Assembly: GCA_963842455.1 (NCBI GenBank)
Contig: CAWJHE010000009.1
Coordinates: forward strand, 124,001 to 188,000
From: CAWJHE01 sp963842455
GTDB taxonomy: Bacteria > Chloroflexota > Anaerolineae > Anaerolineales > UBA4823
DNA: 64,000 nucleotides
Direction of reading: 5' to 3'
Numbering within the stretch: position 1 is the stretch's first letter; the number at the start of each line of letters is the position of its first letter. The translations under genes were made by a program, and so were the position numbers. Below are positions 54,720 through 63,583 of this stretch, piece by piece. Under the pieces are notes generated by a model. It did not search any database, had not been told where the DNA came from, and saw nothing but the letters and a program-made list of their open reading frames with translations.

Positions 54720-54906
54720 GTGAATTGCCTCCACAAATAGCTATCGTGCAAAATTCATTTGATTTCGGTGAGCAACATAGTACGGGTTTCATATGATTAT
54801 CTCTTTGATAGTACCTCCATTTGCTTCCTGCTTGTCTCGAAAAAAAGGCCGTGTATGCAAGGATTGAAGATATTTCATCTGATCCTTATGGCACCACAGG
54901 CATAAC

Positions 54907-55341
54907 CTATTTTAATGACATGACATAAGCGATCACATCGATTAACTCTGCATCTGTCAGGTTATCGGTTATATTAACTGGCATCTTGGGTGCATTCATC
55001 GGCGGTTTGTCTGCTTCTGATTCATACGTTTTGGGGGTATCTGGATGAACAACAGATTCACGAACATATTCAAGGGAGAAACGCTCACCCGATCTGAAAA
55101 GGGTAGGACCAACAACCTGCTCTTGCGAATCTGTTGCGTGACAAGATATACACTCCCTTTCATACACTGCTTTTCCGGCAACTGGATCGCCAGGCACAGG
55201 TTCTGTTGGCTTAGGAGTTGCTGTCGGCTCCGGTGGCGGGGGTGTATAAGGCGCGGCAGTTGGTTCTGCAGAGCTGCAAGCCCCCAAAACAAGAACAAAT
55301 ATTGAACACAAAATGAATATCCAAAGTTTCTTTCTAATCAT
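54907..55341 (-). CDS. Monohaem cytochrome c lipoprotein
   Basis: A 144-residue protein. The lipobox VLGAC (about residue 21) is followed by a Thr/Pro-rich linker (PYTPPPPEPTATPKPTEP) and a small class I cytochrome c domain with the haem site ECISCHATDS and a distal methionine in PPMNAPKMPVNITDNLTDAEL. It is a membrane-tethered electron shuttle, probably working between the quinol-oxidising complex and the multihaem proteins. It lies between the response-regulator and DmsA-like genes. Confidence 0.9.
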   Translation of the reverse strand: MIRKKLWIFILCSIFVLVLGACSSAEPTAAPYTPPPPEPTATPKPTEPVPGDPVAGKAVYERECISCHATDSQEQVVGPTLFRSGERFSLEYVRESVVHPDTPKTYESEADKPPMNAPKMPVNITDNLTDAELIDVIAYVMSLK

Positions 55342-55457
55342 TTAAAATCCTCCTTCTAAACCCCAAAAAAATATATATTCACTTTTAAATCATATCTCAC
55401 TAGATCACCCTGTGCATCCCCCCATCGCTTCATTTCAACTCACTCTAATGGGTGATT

Positions 55458-56123
55458 TTATTCACAATTTCCGGTTTTTCTTTCCACCAGACCATGTTGT
55501 AATGCATAAGTAGCAGCCTGTGTCCGATTTTCGACATTCAATTTGTCCAGAATACTCTTAATGTGGGACTTCACAGTATTGACCGTAACACTCAACTCTT
55601 TAGAAATTTGGGGGTTGCTGAAACCCTTTGCAACTAGCTTAAGAACATCGATTTCTCGCTCAGTTAATAAGTCTGCCTCATTTTCAGATTGGGTCAAACG
55701 ACTCGCCACCCCTTTCATCAGTCTTGCCGCCATGGCACGTGTCATCACGGCTTCCCCACGTTTGACGCCATCCAGCAAATGAAACAATTCTGAGGCATCC
55801 AGGCTCTTAAGCAGGAATCCGCTTGCCCCTATACTAACCGCCTCGTAAAGATGTTCATTACTCTCAGAAGATGTCAAAATGACTACAGCAGTTTCGGGAA
55901 ACCTTTCACGAATTATTCGAGTAGCTTCCAGACCATCCATCTGTGGCATATAAATATCCATTAGAACGATATCCGGGCGAAACTGTTCAACCATTTGCAA
56001 AGCTTCAAGACCCGTAGTAGCCTCGCCAACAACTTCAATCAAATTTTCCCGTGTTCTCATCAAGCTTATCAGTCCTTGGCGGAACAACTTATGATCATCA
56101 GCAACCAATACTCGAATTTTCAT
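55458..56123 (-). CDS. NarL/FixJ-type response regulator
   Basis: A 221-residue regulator. The receiver domain has the acidic pair ADDHK, phospho-acceptor Asp56 in VLMDIYMPQMDG, Thr in LTSSES and Lys in LLKSLD. The C-terminal LuxR-type helix-turn-helix is LLTEREIDVLKLVAKGFSNPQISKELSVTVNTVKSHIKSIL. It pairs with the histidine kinase encoded at 57123-59132 and probably activates the array that follows it. The DmsC-like gene lies between the two. Confidence 0.92.
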   Translation of the reverse strand: MKIRVLVADDHKLFRQGLISLMRTRENLIEVVGEATTGLEALQMVEQFRPDIVLMDIYMPQMDGLEATRIIRERFPETAVVILTSSESNEHLYEAVSIGASGFLLKSLDASELFHLLDGVKRGEAVMTRAMAARLMKGVASRLTQSENEADLLTEREIDVLKLVAKGFSNPQISKELSVTVNTVKSHIKSILDKLNVENRTQAATYALQHGLVERKTGNCE

Positions 56124-56151
56124 TTTCCTAATTCCATAAAAAGTTCTATAC

Positions 56152-57075
56152 TCATAATCCTAAGCGAACATGAGTAGCATAAAACAAAAACCTACCCAGT
56201 ATTTCAGCAATTAATATCAAAAGAGAGGATGAATATACCGGCACAATAAGATCACTAACTGTTTTTACACGCTTGCGAAGTTGGTTTATTGATATCAACA
56301 ACCAGCCTACCCCAATAAGAACAAAAATATACCTTAAACCAAGGAGGATAAGGTAAATCTCAACCAATAATTGCAGGCTTATTTTGGCAGTTTCTCCCCC
56401 CAAATCCAGATAAAATATTTGAAGATAATTCGTGATCAACATCACTACAGATATGACAGCCGTAGTGATCGTAAACATGGGTAACAACCTCTCAATAATT
56501 CTCGCTCTCTCAATGAATTTATCTAAGTGTTGGATCTCCATTAATTTTAGATCTAATATGAGCATTAATGCTAAACCTGTCAAACCCAACAATAAAGTTG
56601 TCCCCAAAAAAGACAAAATTGTTAGGTTTGTATTCCAAGAAGCTTGCGTCGGAAGCAAATATACTCGCGCCATGCAATAGACAGTGGAAAAACTAAAGAT
56701 GATCGCAAAAACACCAAGTAATGTAATCAACTTATAGAATCTATGGGATGAATCCGTCTGTAGAAAAACAATGAGAAATACTGTTAAGAAAAAGAGGATG
56801 GTGAAAACTATTTCACGGCTTAACCATGACGAACCCAAATTTAACATCGCTAAAAAGGAAAAATAGGGCTTACTTAAGTGGAAGTGCGAGCCTATCATGG
56901 CGACAGCAATCGTGATTAATATCACAAAGGCTGGATTCGAACTCAATTCTTCGATTTTTTCTTGCGTTTCATCACTAGGATTAAGAAAACGCACAATCCA
57001 CAGAAAAAACAAACTACCTGTAGCTAGTTGTATCAATATCGTGTAAACTGGTAATGCCCACTCTCTTACATTCAT
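56152..57075 (-). CDS. DmsC-like membrane protein encoded between kinase and regulator
   Basis: About 307 residues from ATG 57075 (AGAGAGAAATA upstream; the longer open frame adds six residues from a GTG). Eight membrane helices and the DmsC loop FHLSKPYFSFLAMLNLGSSWLSREI are present, closely echoing the anchor at 50640-51482. No iron-sulfur or catalytic subunit accompanies it, and it sits precisely between the sensor-kinase and regulator genes. It may be a second anchor for the same enzyme, or it may report the quinol pool to the kinase. It is AT-richer than the other DmsC gene. Confidence 0.8.
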   Translation of the reverse strand: MNVREWALPVYTILIQLATGSLFFLWIVRFLNPSDETQEKIEELSSNPAFVILITIAVAMIGSHFHLSKPYFSFLAMLNLGSSWLSREIVFTILFFLTVFLIVFLQTDSSHRFYKLITLLGVFAIIFSFSTVYCMARVYLLPTQASWNTNLTILSFLGTTLLLGLTGLALMLILDLKLMEIQHLDKFIERARIIERLLPMFTITTAVISVVMLITNYLQIFYLDLGGETAKISLQLLVEIYLILLGLRYIFVLIGVGWLLISINQLRKRVKTVSDLIVPVYSSSLLILIAEILGRFLFYATHVRLGL

Positions 57076-57122
57076 TATTTCTCTCTTGCTCACATTCTGC
57101 TATTGATAAACACTCCAAAAAA

Positions 57123-59132
57123 TTAAACGCATGGTAGGTGACATTCAATACGGGTTCCATCTCCAAGCGAAGATATCACTGCAAAGGTGCCTCCTACGCT
57201 TTGGGCGCGTTCTCGCATCGTCTGCATTCCAAAACAACGCTTATCATTGATTGCTTCGAAACCGATGCCATTGTCCAAAACCTTCAAACAAACCACCTTA
57301 TTTCCGAACGTTTCCTCTCTGACCAAGGTGACATCTACCTTGTTTGCATGGGCATGTTTTCTCACATTGGTAAGGGCTTCCTGTAGGATAAAAACCAATT
57401 GAACTTCAGCAAGAGGTGATAAAGCAAGTTCATCTTCTATATCAACTAAGAAATTTATATCAACTCCAGTCTGAATGCCAAACTCATCCAAATAATCGTG
57501 GATAGATGCTACTAAGCCTTTCTCATTAGAAAGGGTAGTTCGCAGGCTTAGAATATTTTCTCTAACATCAGCTTGGGCAATTCGAACTGCATTTCGCATC
57601 TGTCCTAATTCTGTAAATAGTGATTTCCATTTTCTTCTTTCATGTAAGGATTCTAGAGTTTGCAATTGCAAGTTTAAATACCCTAAGACCTGGGCTAAAC
57701 CATCATGCATTTCCCTGGCGATGCGAGTTCTTTCTTCAACAACAGATAGGGATTGTAATTGCGAAGTCATCAAACTGTGCTGAATGGTAATCACGATTTG
57801 ATCAGCCATACTTGCTAACCAGATTAAATCGGTCTCTGTATAACCAATATTATCCTTACGAGCTATCCAAAGAACTCCGATCGATTGGTTGTTAAAAGTG
57901 AGCGGGACTATGCCAAGAGATTTTGCTTGACATCCGTTACCAAAACAAACTTGATCAAATAGCTCTGGTGGGTCATCTGGCTTTGAGCTGTATGGTTGTG
58001 AATTAATAAAAGATCCCATGATTATTGGGTTCTGTATTCTCACAGAACCTTTTACCATTTCACTCCGATTATCGGTGCTAAAACACTTTAATTCCAAAAA
58101 AGCTTCAGAATCATTGACCAAAGCTATAGCGATATAATCGGATGCCAACAATTTCTGGGCATTCTCAAGGATATATATAAAAATACTATCAACATTTTCA
58201 AATTCTGTAATCCGTCTGGTAATATTTACAAGCGCCTCTGTCCAACTTTCAGCTACCTGCCTTGCTTCTGTTTCTGCCTCAAAGGCAGCTTTCTGTGCAC
58301 GGTCGCGTTCTTCTAATAGATTGCGAACATGACGTTCTTGGATCTTATTAAAAACACCCAGTCCCCGAATCACAAAAAATGTCACCGGGATCGCTGACAA
58401 CATTCGCCAAAACTGGATAGGTAAACCTGTAGTTGATAAGACTTGTGCATAATCCAGCCAGGCAGTAAATCCATATGGTCTGAAGATCTGTAATTGCTCA
58501 CCAATAAATGCGTCATATATACTGCGATTGTAATTATAGTAAGATGCTGGTCCATAAGGTGCAGCTGGAACAATCAGTCCAACCACTAAGGCTTCAAATA
58601 AAAAAGCCAATCCTGCGCCAAGCATTAAATTACTTACATCTTTATACCCAAGTTTCCTTTGCTCGTGATGCAAACGTAAAAAACCGACACCTGCCATTAT
58701 GCTTCCGGGTAAGTAGATAAGGTAACGTGACCAAATATCGATTGGGATCTCTATGGGCGAAGGGGTAATGAATGTGGTCATTGCATAGGTTAAAACAAAG
58801 GCAATCGGTACAATCAAAATCCCAGGGATGAATATTACCCATGAAGGTAATGCTAACTGTTTCAACATCCCTAGTCCAAAAATAAATATTAATAAGCCAG
58901 ATAATGGCTGCAAAATAATTCTGAGTACATTCAAAATCTCATTCACTTGTTGACTTAAGTTGCTTATCAGAAACATATCAATCCAGGCAGTTGCACCATA
59001 GGTAAAACCGAAAGCCGCCAACCAGGGCAACTGCTTTCTGAAAAGCTGAACACCGCTATAGCGGTACTGCATATATGCAGCCAGACCTAATCCCCCAAAA
59101 GCCAAACCGTTTAAAAACTCAATAATGATCAT
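57123..59132 (-). CDS. Membrane-bound sensor histidine kinase (7TM-type input, GAF, HisKA_3)
   Basis: A 669-residue kinase of the NarX/LuxR-partner type. Residues ~1-265 hold about seven to eight membrane helices with a periplasmic loop rich in Tyr/Asn (YGPASYYNYNRSIYD). A coiled linker (ERDRAQKAAFEAETEARQVA) leads to a GAF domain (about 300-450) containing VCFGNGCQAK. The phospho-acceptor histidine is in REMHDGLAQVLG. The ATPase has the N box QEALTNVRKHAHA and DNGIGFE. It is the first gene of the 17-kb respiratory array and pairs with the NarL-type regulator. The signal is unknown; the two GAF cysteines could sense redox state or bind metal. Confidence 0.9.
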   Translation of the reverse strand: MIIIEFLNGLAFGGLGLAAYMQYRYSGVQLFRKQLPWLAAFGFTYGATAWIDMFLISNLSQQVNEILNVLRIILQPLSGLLIFIFGLGMLKQLALPSWVIFIPGILIVPIAFVLTYAMTTFITPSPIEIPIDIWSRYLIYLPGSIMAGVGFLRLHHEQRKLGYKDVSNLMLGAGLAFLFEALVVGLIVPAAPYGPASYYNYNRSIYDAFIGEQLQIFRPYGFTAWLDYAQVLSTTGLPIQFWRMLSAIPVTFFVIRGLGVFNKIQERHVRNLLEERDRAQKAAFEAETEARQVAESWTEALVNITRRITEFENVDSIFIYILENAQKLLASDYIAIALVNDSEAFLELKCFSTDNRSEMVKGSVRIQNPIIMGSFINSQPYSSKPDDPPELFDQVCFGNGCQAKSLGIVPLTFNNQSIGVLWIARKDNIGYTETDLIWLASMADQIVITIQHSLMTSQLQSLSVVEERTRIAREMHDGLAQVLGYLNLQLQTLESLHERRKWKSLFTELGQMRNAVRIAQADVRENILSLRTTLSNEKGLVASIHDYLDEFGIQTGVDINFLVDIEDELALSPLAEVQLVFILQEALTNVRKHAHANKVDVTLVREETFGNKVVCLKVLDNGIGFEAINDKRCFGMQTMRERAQSVGGTFAVISSLGDGTRIECHLPCV

Positions 59133-59544
59133 TGATTAATTATGAAGAAAAATTTTGGTACTGGTAAAATCTCATCTAGGTAAGTGTAATAAAAAGTATC
59201 ATATTCTAAACAAAGATTAATATACCATAAATTCTCCATTGCCTATTTCTCCAAACATATGGAACAATGACTTCAATTCAGCAAACTAAAAAAGTAAATA
59301 AAGGAGACAATCATGCGCCCGCCAAAAGTCGGTTGAAAAATCGCTGGAAGTGGAGTTGGGTCTTCAATTTAGTGTAGAAAGGCTTGTGAAGAATAGCGCT
59401 ATATACACAAGCTAAAGATAGTACACTACACCCTAAGAATTTGATTTCGAACGGGACGCCTGATCATTCAAAAGATACACCCTCATTGACTCACTGACAT
59501 TTACATACTAAGATAAGCAAATCCAACCTTCCAGGAGCTTTAGC
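59133..59544. other. Intergenic region with the promoters of the respiratory array and of the GMC gene pair
   Basis: 412 bases between divergent genes. It is AT-rich, without stable RNA or repeat that I can see. It must contain the kinase promoter on the minus strand. A possible 36-residue plus-strand frame (59267-59377, from an ATG without a ribosome-binding site) is basic and aromatic at its end, but has too little support to be called a gene. Confidence 0.5.
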
Positions 59545-60024
59545 ATGCTCACCCAACCCGAAGAGCTCAACCATCTAAGTCTGCCCGCCTTGTACCGGCT
59601 GTTTTCATCTCTGCAATCACCCAACCACCTCACCCTGAAAGGATTGTTCAAGGGTTCATTCGTCGGTCCAGGATGGCTGAGACGCCTGGATAGCATACTC
59701 CTGGGGATGAGCGGGTTGAGAGGCTGGTGGGGCAAAGACTTCTACGGCGATGGTTATGCAGTCAATGTGAAATTACACAAGGGGCAAGTGCTTCGCCTCT
59801 TCCCGATGACCTTTGTTGAACAACCTTCTTACCTCAACGCGCAACACGGCCTGGCATTGCGTTACAACCCGGATAACCCCTTTCCCTGGCCTTTGATACT
59901 TGATGAATTACGCCAGATCAACCCGGAGCTGATCCTGGGCATGACGTTAGCTCCCCTCGGCCCCTTACGTTACCTGGCTTTACCTTTTGTTTTACAACAC
60001 CGGGAGAGTATCGATGGACTATGA
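59545..60024 (+). CDS. Conserved small protein preceding the GMC oxidoreductase
   Basis: A 159-residue soluble protein without signal or membrane segment. Readable features are KGLFKGSFVGPGWLRRLDSILL, WWGKDFYGDGYAVN and a Pro/Leu-rich end (GMTLAPLGPLRYLALPFVL). The start ATG 59545 has CAGGAG ten bases upstream. Its last 11 bases overlap the start of the GMC oxidoreductase gene, so they are co-translated and probably act on the same lipid-like substrate. I do not recognise the family. Confidence 0.65.
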   Translation: MLTQPEELNHLSLPALYRLFSSLQSPNHLTLKGLFKGSFVGPGWLRRLDSILLGMSGLRGWWGKDFYGDGYAVNVKLHKGQVLRLFPMTFVEQPSYLNAQHGLALRYNPDNPFPWPLILDELRQINPELILGMTLAPLGPLRYLALPFVLQHRESIDGL

Positions 60025-61594
60025 TGTCATAATCGTCGGATCTGGGTTCGGTGGCAGCGTATGCGCCTTGCGATTGACCGAAAAAGGTTACCGGGTAGCT
60101 TTGTTGGAGCAAGGTCGCCGCTTTCAGGATGCAGACCTGCATCAATCAACGGAATCAACTCGCCACCTGTTTTGGATGCCATCCTTGGGTATGCAGGGAC
60201 CCTTCACGCAACGCTTCATGCAACATGTCAATATTGTGGGGGGCGTGGGCGTAGGCGGCGGTAGTCTGGTCTACGCGGCCGTATTGCTAGAACCCAAGCC
60301 AGCCTTCTTCCGGGATCCTGCCTGGAAAGACCTGGGGGTCGATTGGCAAAGCGAGCTTAAACCGCACTACCAGCGTGCTGCCCAGATGCTTGGTCGCACT
60401 GTTTGCCCGACCACACACATACAGGATGAGTGGCTGAAACAAACCGCAATCAGTATGGGGGCTGGTGAAAGCCACTCTCCAGTTCCGTTGGGGATAACTT
60501 TCGGATCCGAGGATGAAGTACCCGATCCCTATTTTGGCGGTGCAGGCCCAGTTCGGCGCGGGTGCAAACAATGCGGTAATTGCCTGGCTGGATGTGAATT
60601 TAATGCCAAAAATTCCCTGGATAAAAATTATCTATACCTGGCTGAACAACGCGGAGCGACCATCCTGCCCAACCATAAGGCTGTTATGATCCAACCAGTG
60701 GAAGACGGCTATCAGGTGCTATCCGAAGATCCACTTAATCCCGGACAAAAGCATCCTGCTTTGACAGCCTCAAAAGTGATCCTCGCAGCCGGCGTGCTCG
60801 GAACCCTTGAGCTTCTTTTCAGATGCCGGCAGGCAGGCAGCCTGGCGCACCTAACAACAACGCTGGGCAAGCAAGTGCGCACCAATTCCGAAGCGATATC
60901 TGCTGTTTTAAGCAAGGATCCCAAGATCGATTTGACTCTAGGACCAGCCATTTCGTCCGATTTCCACCCTGATGAGTACACCCATATCACACAGAACCGT
61001 GTCCCACCCAGCTATTGGTTCATGAAACTTTATGCCAGCCCCCTGGTAGATGGAGCAAATCCGTTAAGCCGCGCTTTAAGGACATTCTGGATTAGCCTCA
61101 TCCATCCCCTTCGTTCCAGCGCCTCGTTGCGAGTGGGAAAGAACTGGCACAAGCGCATCACCCTCATTTCAACCATGCAAAACCTGGATAACCAGATGGC
61201 GCTAACCTGGGGACGGGACTTGTTTAACGGCTTTAAACCTGGATTGCGTTCCAAGCTCCCCGCAGGTAAACGCGCTCCCACTTATATCCCACAAGCCAAC
61301 CGGGCAGCACGCAACTTTGCTCAGATTTCAAATGGTATTCCCTTCAATTCATCAATCGAAAGTGTTTTAAATATGTCGGTAACTGCCCACATCCTGGGCG
61401 GATGTCCCATCGGCGCAAACCCCGAGGGCAATAACCAGCCGGGTGTGGTCGATACCCGGCATGAAGTCTACGGTTACCCCGGATTGTATGTAGTGGATGG
61501 TTCTGCCATCCCAGCCAACGTAGGGGTAAACCCCAGCTTGACCATTACCGCCTTGGCTGAACGGGCAATGAGCTTTTTTCCTCCGAAGGAATAA
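60014..61594 (+). CDS. GMC-family FAD oxidoreductase (cholesterol-oxidase-like)
   Basis: About 526 residues from ATG 60014 (GGGAGAG upstream). The FAD-binding Rossmann motif is DVIIVGSGFGGSVCALRL (residues 4-21). A GVGVGGGSLVYAAV loop follows, then the Cys cluster CKQCGNCLAGCEFNAKNSL that is typical of the cholesterol-oxidase branch. The C-terminus is VVDGSAIPANVGVNPSLTITALAERA, with the Asn of the GMC active site. It oxidises an alcohol, likely sterol- or terpenoid-like, inside the cell. It is co-translated with the small protein upstream. Confidence 0.88.
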   Translation: MDYDVIIVGSGFGGSVCALRLTEKGYRVALLEQGRRFQDADLHQSTESTRHLFWMPSLGMQGPFTQRFMQHVNIVGGVGVGGGSLVYAAVLLEPKPAFFRDPAWKDLGVDWQSELKPHYQRAAQMLGRTVCPTTHIQDEWLKQTAISMGAGESHSPVPLGITFGSEDEVPDPYFGGAGPVRRGCKQCGNCLAGCEFNAKNSLDKNYLYLAEQRGATILPNHKAVMIQPVEDGYQVLSEDPLNPGQKHPALTASKVILAAGVLGTLELLFRCRQAGSLAHLTTTLGKQVRTNSEAISAVLSKDPKIDLTLGPAISSDFHPDEYTHITQNRVPPSYWFMKLYASPLVDGANPLSRALRTFWISLIHPLRSSASLRVGKNWHKRITLISTMQNLDNQMALTWGRDLFNGFKPGLRSKLPAGKRAPTYIPQANRAARNFAQISNGIPFNSSIESVLNMSVTAHILGGCPIGANPEGNNQPGVVDTRHEVYGYPGLYVVDGSAIPANVGVNPSLTITALAERAMSFFPPKE

Positions 61595-61600
61595 AATTTA

Positions 61601-61634
61601 GAAAAAGCCAGGGTTAATTACAACAACCTTGGCT
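61601..61634 (-). terminator. Terminator of the arsenic-type operon, overlapping the last codons
   Basis: On the minus strand the stem 61625-61634 / 61606-61615 (AGCCAAGGTT / AACCCTGGCT, one G-T pair) is followed by TTTTTC. It includes the stop codon of the methyltransferase gene (61614-61616). The convergent GMC gene ends 12 bases away. Confidence 0.5.
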
Positions 61635-62440
61635 TGGCTTAACCGCCCGCAGGGTAATGCTGGTCAGTTTCACCCCGGCTGCCTCACCAGTCGATGCCCT
61701 ATGCCGTACCTCAATCTCCTCAAAGCCAGCCATACGGATCAGGTCCAGGTACTCGCCTTCGGGCAGGGCGCCAAAAACACAGCCGCCCCAGTTGCGCGGA
61801 TCGGCGCGCCACTGCCAGGGGAAAACGCCATCGGCGACTACATCGCTGATTTCCATCCTCCCGCCCGGCTTCAAAACTCGGTAAGCTTCCTGGAATACAC
61901 GCCCTTTATCTTCAGACAGATTGATGACGCAATTCGACAGGATCACATCCACGAGGTTCGCCGCTACTGGAAGAGCCTCCGCCTGGCCTTTACGGAACTC
62001 AACCTGTCCAAAACCCGCCTTCTCTGCGGCGCTTCTGGCGCGTGCCAGCATCTCGGGGTCATATCCACACCGATTACCCGGCCTTGCGGTCCTACTTGAC
62101 GGGCAGCCAGCATGGCATCCAACCCGCCGCCGCTGCCAATATCCAATACCACCTCGCCCGGGCGTAAATCAGCTAACGCAGTCGGGTTGCCGCATCCGAG
62201 AGCGAATTCTCGCACACCTTCAGGTAGATCCATACCTTGATCAGGCTGGTAACCAGCTTCGAAATTTACCACCTGTACCGCTTCCAAAGAGACCAGGGAA
62301 GCCTCGCCGCTGCAGCAACTGACTGCAGATGACTGCATTAGGTTCGAATTCGGGTCTGAGACGTCATGGGATTCCGCGGTAACAGCATCCGCATCCTGAT
62401 CCGGCAAGTGGTGTGCAGCAGGCGCTAGCTGCCTTGCGCC
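61614..62440 (-). CDS. ArsM-like SAM-dependent methyltransferase module, frameshifted
   Basis: Frames 62407-61964 and 62051-61614 form one methyltransferase of the arsenite-methylating type. SAVSCCSG lies near the N-terminus, where ArsM proteins carry a double Cys. The SAM loop VVLDIGSGGGLDAMLAARQVG is followed by VIGVDMTP, and then, after one missing base near 62054, MLARARSAAEKAGF, NCVINLSEDKGRVFQEAYRVLKPGGRMEISDVV and the Cys loop NWGGCVFGAL. The end is GCCN. The true N-terminus (VRDAVRENYASLAQ) is readable in the frame of the preceding gene, so the two genes may be one fused protein with a shift near 62440. Confidence 0.75.
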
Positions 62441-63135
62441 AGGGAGGCATAATTTTCCCTGACTGCATCACGCACACCTGCCACACGCTGGCTGCCCACA
62501 GCCAGGAACACGTCCACCTGGGCTTGTTTGGGAGCTTCATCTGCCATCTCGCTGTTTGAGGCTGCGCAACAGGTCTCACCGCTAAACTCTACCAGGATAT
62601 TCACCAGACCAGCTTGTCGCAGCCATTGCTGGATCTGGGCGCGCTCAAAGCCCAACCAAACATCTGCCATCTCGGTCTGCATCCAGGTATGGTCATGCGC
62701 TTGCAGATCTGTGATCACCAGGCGGCCTCCCGGCTTGAGCAAACGCGCCATCTCCCTAACCGCCGCCAGAGGGTCAGGGCAATGATGCAGATACATATTG
62801 GCAAAGACCACATCCAGGCTGCCGTCCGCTAAAGGCAGCGAAAGACCTTCCGCCTCATGGTAAATGACGTTATCAAAGGCAGCCAGGTTTTTACGCGCCA
62901 CGGCCAGCATCTCCGGCGATGCATCCAGTACATAAACGCGTTCTACCAGCTTTGCCAGTTCTGTGGCCAGGAAACCCGTACCCGCACCCACATCGGCCAC
63001 CCACATCTCCGGGCGCAAATAAGCCTTTTGAATGGCTTTCTGGCGTACCTCAAGGTTGAAATAGGTAGACCGCAGGTCATCCCATTCATCCGCCTTGGCA
63101 GCAAAATAATCTCTAGATGCTTGTGTCATCGACAT
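62425..63135 (-). CDS. SAM-dependent methyltransferase (UbiE/ArsM-like), first module
   Basis: About 236 residues from ATG 63135 (GGAGAAG upstream). Features are YFAAKADEWDDLR, the SAM loop WVADVGAGTGFLATELAK, VYVLDASPEMLAVARKN, LHHCPDPLAAVREMARLLKPGGRLVITDL and a late SGETCCAAS. In the last 15 residues the sequence changes to GVRDAVRENYASLAQ, which looks like the start of an ArsM protein rather than the end of this domain. It stands directly behind ArsR, so metal or metalloid methylation or another arsenic-linked role is plausible. Its substrate is not certain. Confidence 0.75.
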   Translation of the reverse strand: MSMTQASRDYFAAKADEWDDLRSTYFNLEVRQKAIQKAYLRPEMWVADVGAGTGFLATELAKLVERVYVLDASPEMLAVARKNLAAFDNVIYHEAEGLSLPLADGSLDVVFANMYLHHCPDPLAAVREMARLLKPGGRLVITDLQAHDHTWMQTEMADVWLGFERAQIQQWLRQAGLVNILVEFSGETCCAASNSEMADEAPKQAQVDVFLAVGSQRVAGVRDAVRENYASLAQGS

Positions 63136-63186
63136 AGTACTTCTCCATTTATCCATCGTTGGGAGTTGCCAGTTGGGTGATCTAGA

Positions 63187-63546
63187 TCAAACATCTTCTT
63201 TTTCCCTTACTTGCAAATTAATTCTCTGCTGCAGAGACCCGGTGTTCTCCGACCATTGCTCGCAACATCCCGGCAGCCAGTTCTCAATCTGATCTTTTAG
63301 CCAGCGTATGTTCTCTGCATCCAGACAATAACAGGTAGCCGGACCGTCAATCTCACCGCGAATCAAACCGGCTTCTTTGAGCACCTTGAGATGCTGGCTG
63401 ACCGTGGATTGAGCCAGCGGTAACAGCTCAACAATCTGAGCAGTGATGCACATCTGCCGCTCGGCCAACGCCTCGACAATCTGAAAGCGTACCGGGTTGC
63501 CCAATGCTTTCAGCATCTGCGCCAGGCGCAGTTTTTGAGGACTCAC
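63187..63546 (-). CDS. ArsR/SmtB-family metalloregulator
   Basis: A 119-residue winged-helix repressor. RLAQMLKALGNPVRFQIVEAL opens the domain, and the recognition helix is LPLAQSTVSQHLKVLKEAGL. Candidate metalloid ligands are Cys in QMCITAQ, TCYCLDAEN and the C-terminal LPGCCEQW. The printed start is a GTG at 63546 without a good ribosome-binding site. AAGGAG lies properly before an ATG at 63571 in another frame, and one surplus base near 63555 would give a natural N-terminus (RKSSPT...SPQKLR). It heads the methyltransferase operon, and a perfect palindrome upstream is its probable operator. Confidence 0.88.
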   Translation of the reverse strand: MSPQKLRLAQMLKALGNPVRFQIVEALAERQMCITAQIVELLPLAQSTVSQHLKVLKEAGLIRGEIDGPATCYCLDAENIRWLKDQIENWLPGCCEQWSENTGSLQQRINLQVREKEDV

Positions 63547-63583
63547 AGAGGTAGGGCGAGGATTTTCTCATCAGGACTCCTTC

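Noticed and set aside
59267..59377. Small basic plus-strand frame between kinase and GMC genes
   Set aside because: No ribosome-binding site before its ATG, and no recognisable family. A good AAAGGAG nearby serves only an eight-codon frame that stops at once.
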